From NCBI GenBank assembly GCA_020638065.1, contig JACKJG010000003.1, positions 1 through 64,000 on the forward strand: a DNA stretch of 64,000 nt. The letters run 5' to 3'. Below are positions 1 to 6,663 of this stretch, one piece after another. The stretch's first letter is position 1. Each line of letters starts with the position of its first letter. This stretch comes from Hyphomicrobiaceae bacterium (GTDB lineage: Bacteria; Pseudomonadota; Alphaproteobacteria; Rhizobiales; Devosiaceae). Below the pieces are notes generated by a model. That model did no database searches. It was not told the origin of the DNA and saw only the letters and a program-made list of their open reading frames with translations. The translations under genes were made by a program, and so were the position numbers.

Positions 1-45
1 ACTGACCTCGTCCTCGGGTGCGGGATTCTTGACGGTTGGCGCCAT
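1..45 (-). CDS. 5' end of a gene that runs off the left edge
   Basis: An ATG on the minus strand at 45-43 is preceded by an AGGAAG ribosome-binding site and opens a frame MAPTVKNPAPEDEVS that continues past the window edge. Only 15 codons are visible, so no function can be given. It would be transcribed divergently from mscL. Confidence 0.4.
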   Translation of the reverse strand, partial: MAPTVKNPAPEDEVS

Positions 46-71
46 CTTCCTTTTCTGAAAACAAGGTAAAG

Positions 72-177
72 AACGCGTTAACCCTTGCCGCATTTTGCAA
101 CGGGACGGACTCGCCTGCGGTTTTGGGGCAGGCGCGATTCAGGCAAAATGCTTGATTTCAGGGTTAAAAACGCGTTT
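72..177. repeat. Long imperfect inverted repeat upstream of mscL
   Basis: The left arm (AACGCGTTAACCCT at 72-85, then GCATTTTGC at 90-98) reappears inverted as GCAAAATGC (143-151) and AGGGTTAAAAACGCGTT (161-177). The arms sit in the gap between the leftmost divergent gene and mscL. This could be a regulatory dyad or a remnant of a small inverted-repeat element; the function is unknown. Confidence 0.45.
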
Positions 178-242
178 AGACTGCCGACCGCGGCGGGGCG
201 ATGGACGTTCCGACACAGTAAAGTTCAAATACGGGGACAAAC

Positions 243-665
243 ATGCTCAAGGAATTCAAGGATTTCGCCCTCAAGGGCAACATGGTCGATCTGGCGATCG
301 GCGTAATCATCGGCGCGGCATTCGGCGCCATCGTCTCGTCACTGGTCGACGACGTCTTCATGCCGCTTATCGGCCTCATCATTGGCGGAATTGACTTCTC
401 CAACCTGTTCATCGTTCTGAACAATCCGAACAACGTTCCGACGCCGTCACTGGCCGCTGCCCAGGACGCAGGCGTCGCAACGATCAATATCGGGCTCTTC
501 ATCAATGCGGTGGTCAAGTTCACCATCATCGCCTTCGTGCTCTTCCTCGTGGTCAAGGGCATGAACAGCCTGAAGAAGAAGGAAGAAGAAAAGCCGGCCG
601 CTCCGGCCGAACCGCCGGCACAGGAAAAGCTGCTGGCCGAAATTCGCGACCTTCTCAAGAAGTAG
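243..665 (+). CDS. mscL: Large-conductance mechanosensitive channel MscL
   Basis: Inner-membrane channel that opens under membrane tension and releases solutes during hypo-osmotic shock. The 140-residue protein has the family N-terminus (MLKEFKDFALKGNMVDLAIGV) with the amphipathic S1 helix, TM1 at about residues 15-45, a periplasmic loop, TM2 at about 77-103 and a charged cytoplasmic helix ending LLAEIRDLLKK that forms the C-terminal bundle. Length and order match the family (about 135-150 residues). An AC-rich leader with a GGGG stretch lies 10 bases upstream of the ATG. The gene stands alone and is followed by a strong hairpin terminator. Confidence 0.97.
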   Translation: MLKEFKDFALKGNMVDLAIGVIIGAAFGAIVSSLVDDVFMPLIGLIIGGIDFSNLFIVLNNPNNVPTPSLAAAQDAGVATINIGLFINAVVKFTIIAFVLFLVVKGMNSLKKKEEEKPAAPAEPPAQEKLLAEIRDLLKK

Positions 666-696
666 ATAGCCGCGACGGCACGATCGGACCGCAAAG

Positions 697-727
697 CGCC
701 GCCCTCCGGGGCGGCGTTTTCGTTTTG
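697..727 (+). terminator. Rho-independent terminator of mscL
   Basis: CGCCGCCC (697-704) pairs with GGGCGGCG (709-716) around a 4-base loop and is followed by TTTTCGTTTT. It lies 32 bases after the mscL stop codon and just upstream of the insertion-sequence target site. Confidence 0.85.
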
Positions 728-748
728 GATGATTGATAGGATCATAAT

Positions 749-772
749 CCTAATTATATACTTGACGTAGCA
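749..772 (+). repeat. Left terminal inverted repeat of the IS1595 element
   Basis: 24 bp, exactly inverted at 2856-2879. Immediately outside it is the target duplication ATCATAAT (741-748). Confidence 0.93.
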
Positions 773-815
773 ATGAGCGATTCGATACACAGAGGCCATG
801 AGCCTGACGACAAAG

Positions 816-1298
816 CTATTCCGCCTTGTCATCCTGAATTTGCCGATGCATGTGATCGCGAAGACCGCGAAGCAATCTTTCGGCTTCGTTCATTGAATCA
901 ATGCGCTGAAGAATTTCTTCGAGCGGCACAGGTTTCTTCGTCCGCGTAAACTTGCCTCTAGCTGAGAATCTAACGGTTGAAACAATTCCGTTATCATCGA
1001 CTGTCCAGTATGCGTGAACGATGCTATTTCTAAAGTCGAAGTGATCGCGCACCTGTTTGAGCAAGTTGGGTAAAAGACTCTTGCGCTCGCCTTTATCGTC
1101 ATCGGCGATTGAGTATAGTGCAAGCAGCGTGTCAATCTTGCTTGATGGTTGGAAGTGGCTAAAAGAAACTATCGCATTCACGATGTTTGTCTCCGACCAT
1201 ATGGCGAGAAGGTCGGTTATTACGCTGTCGATTCGGCTCGCTGAGAGAACCATTTCACCGATTGCTGAAGCGTAGCCCTCTGGAATTATGTTCGTCAT
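816..1298 (-). CDS. IS passenger gene, unknown function (160 aa)
   Basis: I do not recognise this family with certainty. The start MTNIIPEGYASA at 1298 is chosen because GAGGTC lies just upstream; a longer frame to 1469 lacks such a site and has poor composition. The protein is mainly helical, with an acidic-basic mix and a stretch LLKQVRDHFDFRNSIVHAYW. The residues RN.IVHAYW resemble the RxxxxH/H-A-W core of HEPN-like or Abi-like helical proteins, so a nucleic-acid or defence-related role is possible but only inferred. It lies wholly inside the insertion sequence, between the left end and the transposase and on the same strand as the transposase, so it is a passenger gene. Confidence 0.7.
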   Translation of the reverse strand: MTNIIPEGYASAIGEMVLSASRIDSVITDLLAIWSETNIVNAIVSFSHFQPSSKIDTLLALYSIADDDKGERKSLLPNLLKQVRDHFDFRNSIVHAYWTVDDNGIVSTVRFSARGKFTRTKKPVPLEEILQRIDSMNEAERLLRGLRDHMHRQIQDDKAE

Positions 1299-1464
1299 GA
1301 AAAAGACCTCTGAAAAGCCTGAAAACGATAAAGGCGACGAAGTTCTCAAGCGTATGCTGAAAACGCCGCCTCGACCAAATAAGAAAGGCGACGGCCGAAG
1401 CCGCCGCCCCTCTGTTACGTCAGAAGAAGACCGCCAGAATGGCCGCGATGCCGAAAAGGCATAG
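1297..1464 (+). CDS. Small conserved-type protein (55 aa), IS passenger
   Basis: Frame beginning MKKTSEKPENDKGDEVLKRM and ending NGRDAEKA (stop 1462-1464); an alternative ATG lies three codons upstream at 1288. The DEVLKRMLKTPPRPNKK core is of the kind seen in short, very polar hypothetical proteins that recur in alphaproteobacterial genomes. Its start codon shares the bases TCATGA with the start of the divergent passenger gene, an unusually tight head-to-head arrangement. No good ribosome-binding site is visible, and a tiny minus-strand frame overlaps its 3' end, so expression is uncertain. Confidence 0.5.
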   Translation: MKKTSEKPENDKGDEVLKRMLKTPPRPNKKGDGRSRRPSVTSEEDRQNGRDAEKA

Positions 1465-1506
1465 GCCAACGTTAATCTTCACCTGAACCGTGACTTTGGG
1501 TTTCAT
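1420..1506 (-). CDS. Possible 28-aa single-pass membrane peptide
   Basis: Minus-strand frame MKPKVTVQVKINVGLCLFGI followed by AAILAVFF. It has a GAGGATT ribosome-binding site 6-8 bases before the ATG at 1506 and a composition typical of a small membrane peptide (basic N-terminus, one hydrophobic helix). It overlaps the opposite-strand 55-aa frame. It is too short for any family call. Confidence 0.3.
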   Translation of the reverse strand: MKPKVTVQVKINVGLCLFGIAAILAVFF

Positions 1507-1849
1507 TGCGAAATCCTCAGTCCGTGGCCACGGAACCATTGGTTTCGTGAACTCGCGCCGGGTTTTACGGATTGACCGCCGTTTCCCGGTTTATCGGTCC
1601 GCTTTCAACTGAGCGCTCAGTTGTTGGCGATGCCCGTTTGCCTCCGCATTAGCCATCCAGTTGCCCGGGAATGAGCCGGGTCATCGTGGCTTGCGGACGG
1701 GCCACGGGTTAGCCCTGCGATTGTCCATCTTGGCAGGATGGATTCGCAGGGGGCCGTGATCTTCAGACCATACGTGATTCTAGTTCGCGGAGTCTCGTTT
1801 TGTTCTACTTTTCGCCATGCGTTTGCGAAGTAGCTTGGCCGCTTTTTGC
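1507..1849. other. Hairpin-rich noncoding part of the IS element
   Basis: No gene supported over about 340 bp. It contains several perfect or near-perfect dyads: CCGTGGCCACGG at 1522-1533, an 18-bp palindrome CAACTGAGCGCTCAGTTG at 1606-1623, GTGGC/GCCAC arms near 1686-1707, and a long imperfect stem between about 1713 and 1751 (CCTGCGATTGTCCATC against GGATGGATTCGCAGG). This amount of structure suggests a structured RNA or regulatory region of the element. Confidence 0.45.
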
Positions 1850-2815
1850 TTAGGCGTTCGCGGCTTCACCAATCCGCCGATAGGTCAGGCGCTTGCCATT
1901 GATGGCGGCAAGCAGTTGGCGGGCACGTTCGCTATCGCTGATCTTGAGGGCAGCACGGCGGTTATAGCGGAAGTCAAATTCCGCCAGATAGCGGTGCAGA
2001 TGCTTTTCAGCGCAATGCTGATAGACGCCGCGCATGCCGCGCTTGAACACTGAGAACACGTTCTCGATTGTGTTTGTGTGGACAATGCCGCGCACATATT
2101 CGCGGCTGGTGTGGTGCACGGTTGCGTGTTCGGCATATTCCTTGCCGGTCTCGGGATAGAGGTTGCTTTCGTCTGTGAACAGGCGGCTATCACGCGGCAC
2201 GTTGCGGAAAAGGATATCGCGGACGGTGGCCTTGTTTGCGTCCTTGACCGAGAACGAGCGGACATTGCCGCCACGCTGGACAAGGGCAACCACAGCCGCC
2301 TTGCGGGTGCCTGGCTTGCGTTTCAGATAGGGCGCGCCACGACGATGAATTGAGGGAGACTGATCTTCGCGCTTGCCGAAATAGGTTTCGTCGGCTTCGA
2401 CAATCTTGCCCTCGCCACCAATCGGGCCGGAGCTATCGACGTCCTCTTTCATGGCTTCGCGGATACGATGGGCCATAAACCAAGCGGTCTTGTAGGTCAC
2501 GCCCAGCATGCGGTGCAACTGGTGGGCTGACATGCCCTTCTTGGACGCGGCCATGAGGTGCGTTGCCAGAACCCACTTATTGAGCGGGATTTTGGAGCGT
2601 TCGAACACGGTGCCTACAGTCACGGAAAAGGGCTTGCGGCACTCATTGCAATTGTAAACGCCGGGGCGGGTTGATTTGCCGTTGAGCTTGGTAATGCGGT
2701 CAGCATCCACATTGCCGCAATGCGGGCAAACCGGACCGTTCGGCCACTGGATTGCCTCAAGGTGTTCGCGGGCCTTGTCAGCGTCTTGGTAGATTTCGTG
2801 AGTGAGATCGAACAT
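1850..2815 (-). CDS. IS1595-family transposase
   Basis: 321 residues. N-terminal zinc ribbon (CPHCG at about residues 34-38, CNEC at about 56-59), a helix-turn-helix-like middle, then a DDE/DDN-type catalytic domain: IVEADETYFGK supplies the first Asp, LFTDESNLY the second, and the HTNTIENVFSVFKRGMRGVY region the Asn-x-Lys-type third site typical of IS1595. The start at 2815 has AGGAG seven bases upstream. The frame is intact and the terminal repeats are perfect, so the element may still be active. Confidence 0.95.
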   Translation of the reverse strand: MFDLTHEIYQDADKAREHLEAIQWPNGPVCPHCGNVDADRITKLNGKSTRPGVYNCNECRKPFSVTVGTVFERSKIPLNKWVLATHLMAASKKGMSAHQLHRMLGVTYKTAWFMAHRIREAMKEDVDSSGPIGGEGKIVEADETYFGKREDQSPSIHRRGAPYLKRKPGTRKAAVVALVQRGGNVRSFSVKDANKATVRDILFRNVPRDSRLFTDESNLYPETGKEYAEHATVHHTSREYVRGIVHTNTIENVFSVFKRGMRGVYQHCAEKHLHRYLAEFDFRYNRRAALKISDSERARQLLAAINGKRLTYRRIGEAANA

Positions 2816-2855
2816 CGGTGTAGCTCCTATGCCTCTTCATATAGGGCATGGGTCG

Positions 2856-2879
2856 TGCTACGTCAAGTATATAATTAGG
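2856..2879 (-). repeat. Right terminal inverted repeat of the IS1595 element
   Basis: Exact reverse complement of 749-772, followed by the second copy of the target duplication ATCATAAT (2880-2887). Confidence 0.93.
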
Positions 2880-2897
2880 ATCATAATCCTTGACAAA

Positions 2898-2932
2898 CTA
2901 CGTATAGGAAAATTACCCTATGCGTAGGGAAA
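2898..2932 (+). promoter_or_regulatory. Tandem 15-bp repeats upstream of the FixJ/NarL-like gene
   Basis: CTACGTATAGGAAAA (2898-2912) and CTATGCGTAGGGAAA (2918-2932) match at 11 of 15 positions and lie exactly 20 bp apart, two helical turns. The second contains the dyad CCCTATGCGTAGGG (2916-2929). The layout suits a NarL/FixJ-type dimer, possibly the gene's own product. The insertion sequence ends only 10 bp upstream of the first copy. Confidence 0.4.
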
Positions 2933-3101
2933 TGCGCTTATTCGAATGCGTGCGCGGTAGCGGCCACGCAGGCACCGCCAGGAGCGCGGAGTCACCCGGG
3001 TCGGGAGCCTTCGCGGATCAAACGGCGGACGCCGCGCGGCGCATGTTCCCCGCTTCGGCGAGCGGTGCCGCGGCGGTGCACAGGACTTGAAAAGGGCGAC
3101 A

Positions 3102-3737
3102 ATGAGCGATCAGATTTTCTACCATTCCTATCACAATCGCGACCGGCTGGTTCACATCGTCGATAATGATCCCGGTACCTGCGAGGCCTTGAGCGTCCTT
3201 TTCCCCCTTGAGGGATTTCAGACCCGGTTCTCAACCGACACCGAAACCTTCCGGCTATCCTTCGAAAGCCGGTCTCCGGACATCGTGGTGCTGAACCTTC
3301 GTGACAGGGAACAGGATACATTTCAGACGCTTACCGCGATCAAGGACAGGCAGATGGGTATTCCCGTTTTCGTGCTGCTCGATCAGGCCGATGTCGATGG
3401 TGCCGTGGATGCCATGAAACTTGGTGCGACCGACGTATTCGTCAAACCGCTGGACAACGAAAAGCTGATGCGCTCGGTGCGCGATGCCCTGCGCCGCGAC
3501 GTGCATCTCGGTGCGGTAAAGGGTGGCCGGCGGCCGGTGGAAGTGCGCGGTTTCAACCAGCTAACCCCACGCGAACGCGATGTTCTGCAGCGAATATCCA
3601 ACGGCCAGTCCAACAAGGAAGCGGGACGCGAACTTGGCATCTCTCCGCGTACCGTCGAGGTCCACATGGCCCGGGTCATGGAAAAGCTGGGCGCCCGTAA
3701 TACCGCCGATCTCATGCGGATTGTCCTGACCGGCTGA
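3102..3737 (+). CDS. FixJ/NarL-type regulator with an atypical receiver domain
   Basis: 211 residues: an N-terminal receiver fold (about 15-130) and a C-terminal LuxR-type helix-turn-helix (about 145-208, LTPRERDVLQRISNGQSNKE ... SPRTVEVHMARVMEKLGA). The acidic pocket (D21, D23) and the conserved Lys (VKPLD) are present, but the phosphoacceptor position, expected Asp in a VVLDL strand, is Asn65 (VVLNL, codon 3294-3296), so ordinary phosphorelay is unlikely. ATG 3102 is preferred to an upstream TTG at 3087 because AAGGG is correctly spaced. No histidine kinase is adjacent. It is probably a ligand-, redox- or abundance-controlled DNA-binding protein; target genes are unknown. Confidence 0.9.
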   Translation: MSDQIFYHSYHNRDRLVHIVDNDPGTCEALSVLFPLEGFQTRFSTDTETFRLSFESRSPDIVVLNLRDREQDTFQTLTAIKDRQMGIPVFVLLDQADVDGAVDAMKLGATDVFVKPLDNEKLMRSVRDALRRDVHLGAVKGGRRPVEVRGFNQLTPRERDVLQRISNGQSNKEAGRELGISPRTVEVHMARVMEKLGARNTADLMRIVLTG

Positions 3738-4001
3738 TTTGCGGCTGCCACGAGACACCCCGCAACCGCCAGGCAACAATTTGCCGGGCACCGGCGGGTC
3801 ATTTGGTGGATGCGGCGAATTCACCACAAAATTGAGACATTGCCCAAACCAGCAAACAGATTGCATTTCGAGTATGTTTTGCGCGTTCGTTGCACAAGAG
3901 GAACATGTTGTCGTTCTGAAGAAAACAGAATAAATTCGATTTCGAGGAGCAATGTTTCTGCGTATTAGGTCTCCAAAATCCGATTTGTACTGGGGACGCA
4001 G

Positions 4002-5996
4002 ATGGCACTTTTTATCAACTCCAAGACTGAATTTCTGGTCAATACCGAGGCGGCGAGTCTCCAGACCGAACCAGCAACTATCGCCTTGTCAAACGGCAAG
4101 TTCGTTGTTGTCTGGCGCACGAACGACCCAACCCAGGATGGATCGGGTTACGCCATCAAGGGGCAGGTCTACGCAGCGGATGGTACAGCCTCCGGGGGCG
4201 AGTTTCTGATCGACGAGCGGCACAGCAACGACCAGGAACTGCCCCGCGTGGCAGCGCTGAAGAACGGCAAGTTCGTGGTGGTCTGGCAGTCGACGGACGG
4301 TGTGGATGATACCAGTAACGGATCAATCAAATACCGCCTGTTCAATTCGAACGGCGTCAAGCTGACCAGCGAACAATTGGCCAATTCCGAGACCTTTGAT
4401 TGGCAGCGGCAGCCAGAAATCGCGAGCCTCTCCAACGGCGGATTTGCCATCGTCTGGACCACGTACGATTCAACCCAGGACGGCAACGGTTCGGCGGTCC
4501 TTATGCGCTTGTTCGATGCCGGGGGGAATGTGTCGGGAGGCGACATTGTGCTGAACAATTCCCATTTCGGCAATCAGTCCAACGTTGCGGTCGCAGGGCT
4601 CAATGGAGGCAAAACGGTTGCGGTGTGGGAAACCGACAACACCGCTGTGGATGGAGACAATTCCGCCATCCGCGCTCGCATTTTCGACGGTGCCGGGGGA
4701 CCGATCGCCAAGGAATTCACCGTGAACCAGGCCGGCACGGGCGCGCAATCGGCGCCCTCCGTCGCCAAGTTGGGAAATGGACGATTTGTCGTCACCTACG
4801 TCTCGGCCGCGGGCACGCTCGATTCATCGGGCACGGGCATCTATGCCCGCATATTCACGGCGAACGGAGCCGCCGTTGGAGACGAGTTCCTGATCAACAA
4901 GACAACAACGCTCAGCGCTCAGAACGATCCTCAGGTGGTTGCGGTCGGAGATGATTGGTTTGCCGTTGTCTGGACCGATCTGTCCAAGGGCGATCTCAAC
5001 ACGCGGGCGCGCCTCTTCAACAATAACGGCACCTCCGCGAGCAAGGAATTCGCAGTTCATCCCGGCTATTCGTCGCAGGAACTTGCGCCGACCATTTCCT
5101 TTTTGCCCGATGGGCGACTGTTTTTCGCCTGGCACACGACCGATGCGGCACAGGATGGCGACAGTTCCGCCATCAAGGGCCGGATTATCGATATCGAGAA
5201 CCTCAAGATCGGCGATGATGGTGCCAACACGATCGTCGGTTCGAAATCAAAGGGAGACTACATATTCGGCCGGAATGGGGACGACATCCTGAACGGCCGG
5301 GCAGGGGCCGACAAAATCCTGGGAGAGGGCGGCAAAGACGATATCAACGGCGGGGCGGGCGCGGACAATCTGGATGGGGGCAAAGGCCGCGATATCATTC
5401 ACGGCGACGATGGCGACGACAAGATCTATGGCGGCGATCTGGACGACAAACTGTTCGGCGGCAAGGGCAACGACCGGATGTTCGGTGACGATGGCGCCGA
5501 TCAGATCAAGGGCGATGTCGGAAACGATCGGCTCGATGGCGGCAAGGGCGATGATCGGGTCGAAGGTGGCGACGGCAATGATCAGATCGCCGGCGGCAAC
5601 AATGACGATATTCTGCTGGGTGGCAGCGGCAATGATGATCTTGACGGCGGCAAAGGCCGCGACAGGATCAATGGTCAAGGTGGCGATGATGACATGCGCG
5701 GCGGCGCGGGCGACGACGTGTTCATTGTCGGGTTCAGCCGAAACCTCCCGGAACATACGATTGTTCGCGACAAGATCCTCGACTTCGAAGACCATTCCGA
5801 CAAGATCGATTTCTCTGCTTTTCAGTTCAAAAGCAATCACGCGGCGCTGGTCCATTTCAAGGAGAAGGGGACCGCGAACGACAATGAATGCATGTGGATC
5901 ATTCAGCAGAACTTCCTGGGAAATGACATTACCTATCGGCTGACCATTATCGGTGCCGACAAGGACGACTTTTCACCTCAGGATATCATCATCTGA
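4002..5996 (+). CDS. RTX-type calcium-binding secreted protein
   Basis: 664 residues. Residues about 20-400 hold six or seven repeats with the pattern A-L-x-N-G-x-F-V-V-V-W ... DxxQDGxGxAI, probably blades of a beta-propeller. Residues about 405-575 hold some 18 glycine-Asp nonapeptides (GGxGxDxUx) that form a Ca2+-loaded parallel beta roll. A C-terminal segment (KILDFEDHSDKIDFSAF) resembles the end of serralysin-like RTX proteins, where an uncleaved type I secretion signal resides. There is no N-terminal signal peptide, as expected for this route. No ABC exporter, HlyD or TolC gene is adjacent. No enzymatic domain is visible, so an adhesin or surface-coat role is most likely. Confidence 0.9.
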   Translation: MALFINSKTEFLVNTEAASLQTEPATIALSNGKFVVVWRTNDPTQDGSGYAIKGQVYAADGTASGGEFLIDERHSNDQELPRVAALKNGKFVVVWQSTDGVDDTSNGSIKYRLFNSNGVKLTSEQLANSETFDWQRQPEIASLSNGGFAIVWTTYDSTQDGNGSAVLMRLFDAGGNVSGGDIVLNNSHFGNQSNVAVAGLNGGKTVAVWETDNTAVDGDNSAIRARIFDGAGGPIAKEFTVNQAGTGAQSAPSVAKLGNGRFVVTYVSAAGTLDSSGTGIYARIFTANGAAVGDEFLINKTTTLSAQNDPQVVAVGDDWFAVVWTDLSKGDLNTRARLFNNNGTSASKEFAVHPGYSSQELAPTISFLPDGRLFFAWHTTDAAQDGDSSAIKGRIIDIENLKIGDDGANTIVGSKSKGDYIFGRNGDDILNGRAGADKILGEGGKDDINGGAGADNLDGGKGRDIIHGDDGDDKIYGGDLDDKLFGGKGNDRMFGDDGADQIKGDVGNDRLDGGKGDDRVEGGDGNDQIAGGNNDDILLGGSGNDDLDGGKGRDRINGQGGDDDMRGGAGDDVFIVGFSRNLPEHTIVRDKILDFEDHSDKIDFSAFQFKSNHAALVHFKEKGTANDNECMWIIQQNFLGNDITYRLTIIGADKDDFSPQDIII

Positions 5997-6077
5997 TCGT
6001 CCGGGCCTTGGCGCGGAGCGCCGAACACCTTCGGTTGCTCGCCTGATTGTGACTTGCACGTCACCACGTCGCGGGAT

Positions 6078-6101
6078 ATATATTAGCGAAATCTAATATA
6101 T
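6078..6101. promoter_or_regulatory. AT-rich palindromic operator before the rhodanese gene
   Basis: ATATATTAG (6078-6086) and CTAATATAT (6093-6101) form a perfect 9-bp inverted repeat around CGAAAT, 40 bp upstream of the start codon. ArsR-type sulfide/persulfide sensors such as BigR and SqrR bind AT-rich palindromes in front of rhodanese genes; assignment to such a repressor is inference. Confidence 0.55.
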
Positions 6102-6140
6102 GCGCGCCCGACCTGGCGTGTGAACCAGCAAGGAAAACTC

Positions 6141-6593
6141 ATGACTGAGGCCCACCCGAAATTCTCCCGCCGTCTTGTGCTTGGCGTTGGTGCCGCAATG
6201 GCGGCATCGCTTCCGCTTGCCGGATTTGCCGCCGAAAACGCTGTCATCACCGATCAGGATGCCTACACCCGCCAGCAGGCCGGCCAAATGGTCATTGTCG
6301 ACGTGCGCACCCCGCAGGAATGGCAGCAAACCGGCGTTGCCGTGGGTGCTGAACCCATCGACATGAGTGATCCAGAATTCCTGCAGAAGCTTGTGCAATT
6401 GCGCCAGGACAATCCGGGCATCGAATTCGGCTTCATCTGCCGCTCGGGCAACCGGTCCGGTCAGGTTCAGTCCTATCTCGCGCAGAACAATGTTGCCGGC
6501 GTCTATTCGGTCGATGGCGGCATGTCGGGCAATGGTCAGGCTTCCGGCTGGATCTCGGACGGTCTACCGGTCGAGCCCTGGACGGGTCAGTAA
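6141..6593 (+). CDS. Exported single-domain rhodanese (sulfurtransferase)
   Basis: 150 residues. The start at 6141 (MTEAHPKF) has AAGGA upstream; an upstream GTG at 6120 is less likely. An N-terminal segment SRRLVLGVGAAMAASLPLAG has paired arginines before a hydrophobic stretch and probably directs export by Tat or Sec. The rhodanese fold follows (VDVRTPQEWQ at about 57-66), with catalytic Cys100 in the loop CRSGNRSGQ and the C-terminal GGMSGNGQASGW. Such proteins move sulfane sulfur, here probably in the periplasm. The palindromic operator upstream and the terminator downstream make it a single-gene unit, which fits the sulfur-oxidation theme of the window. Confidence 0.88.
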   Translation: MTEAHPKFSRRLVLGVGAAMAASLPLAGFAAENAVITDQDAYTRQQAGQMVIVDVRTPQEWQQTGVAVGAEPIDMSDPEFLQKLVQLRQDNPGIEFGFICRSGNRSGQVQSYLAQNNVAGVYSVDGGMSGNGQASGWISDGLPVEPWTGQ

Positions 6594-6615
6594 GTCAAGA
6601 ACCCGCAGGCAAACG

Positions 6616-6644
6616 AAAAAGCCCGCCACAAAGGCGGGCTTTTT
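6616..6644. terminator. Bidirectional terminator between rhodanese gene and hemA
   Basis: AAAAAGCCCGCC (6616-6627) mirrors GGCGGGCTTTTT (6633-6644) across a 5-base loop. It has a T-run in both directions and so serves both convergent genes. Confidence 0.92.
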
Positions 6645-6663
6645 GTTGACCCATACAGCGACA

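Larger units (their letters stand above)
749..2879 (-). mobile_element. Intact IS1595-family insertion sequence with passenger genes
   Basis: The element is 2131 bp long. Its ends are perfect 24-bp inverted repeats (749-772 and 2856-2879), beginning CCTAATTATATACTTGACG at the left. It is flanked by an exact 8-bp direct repeat ATCATAAT at 741-748 and 2880-2887, the target duplication size known for IS1595. The minus-strand transposase occupies the right half. The left half carries a 160-residue gene, one or two very small frames and about 340 bp of hairpin-rich noncoding DNA. Passenger genes are known in several IS1595 subgroups. Perfect ends and an intact target duplication suggest recent, single-step insertion between the mscL terminator and the promoter of the next regulator. 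Confidence 0.93.

Noticed and set aside
816..1469. Longer start at 1469 for the IS passenger gene
   Set aside because: The extra 57 residues lack a ribosome-binding site and overlap the opposite-strand frame; ATG 1298 has GAGG upstream.
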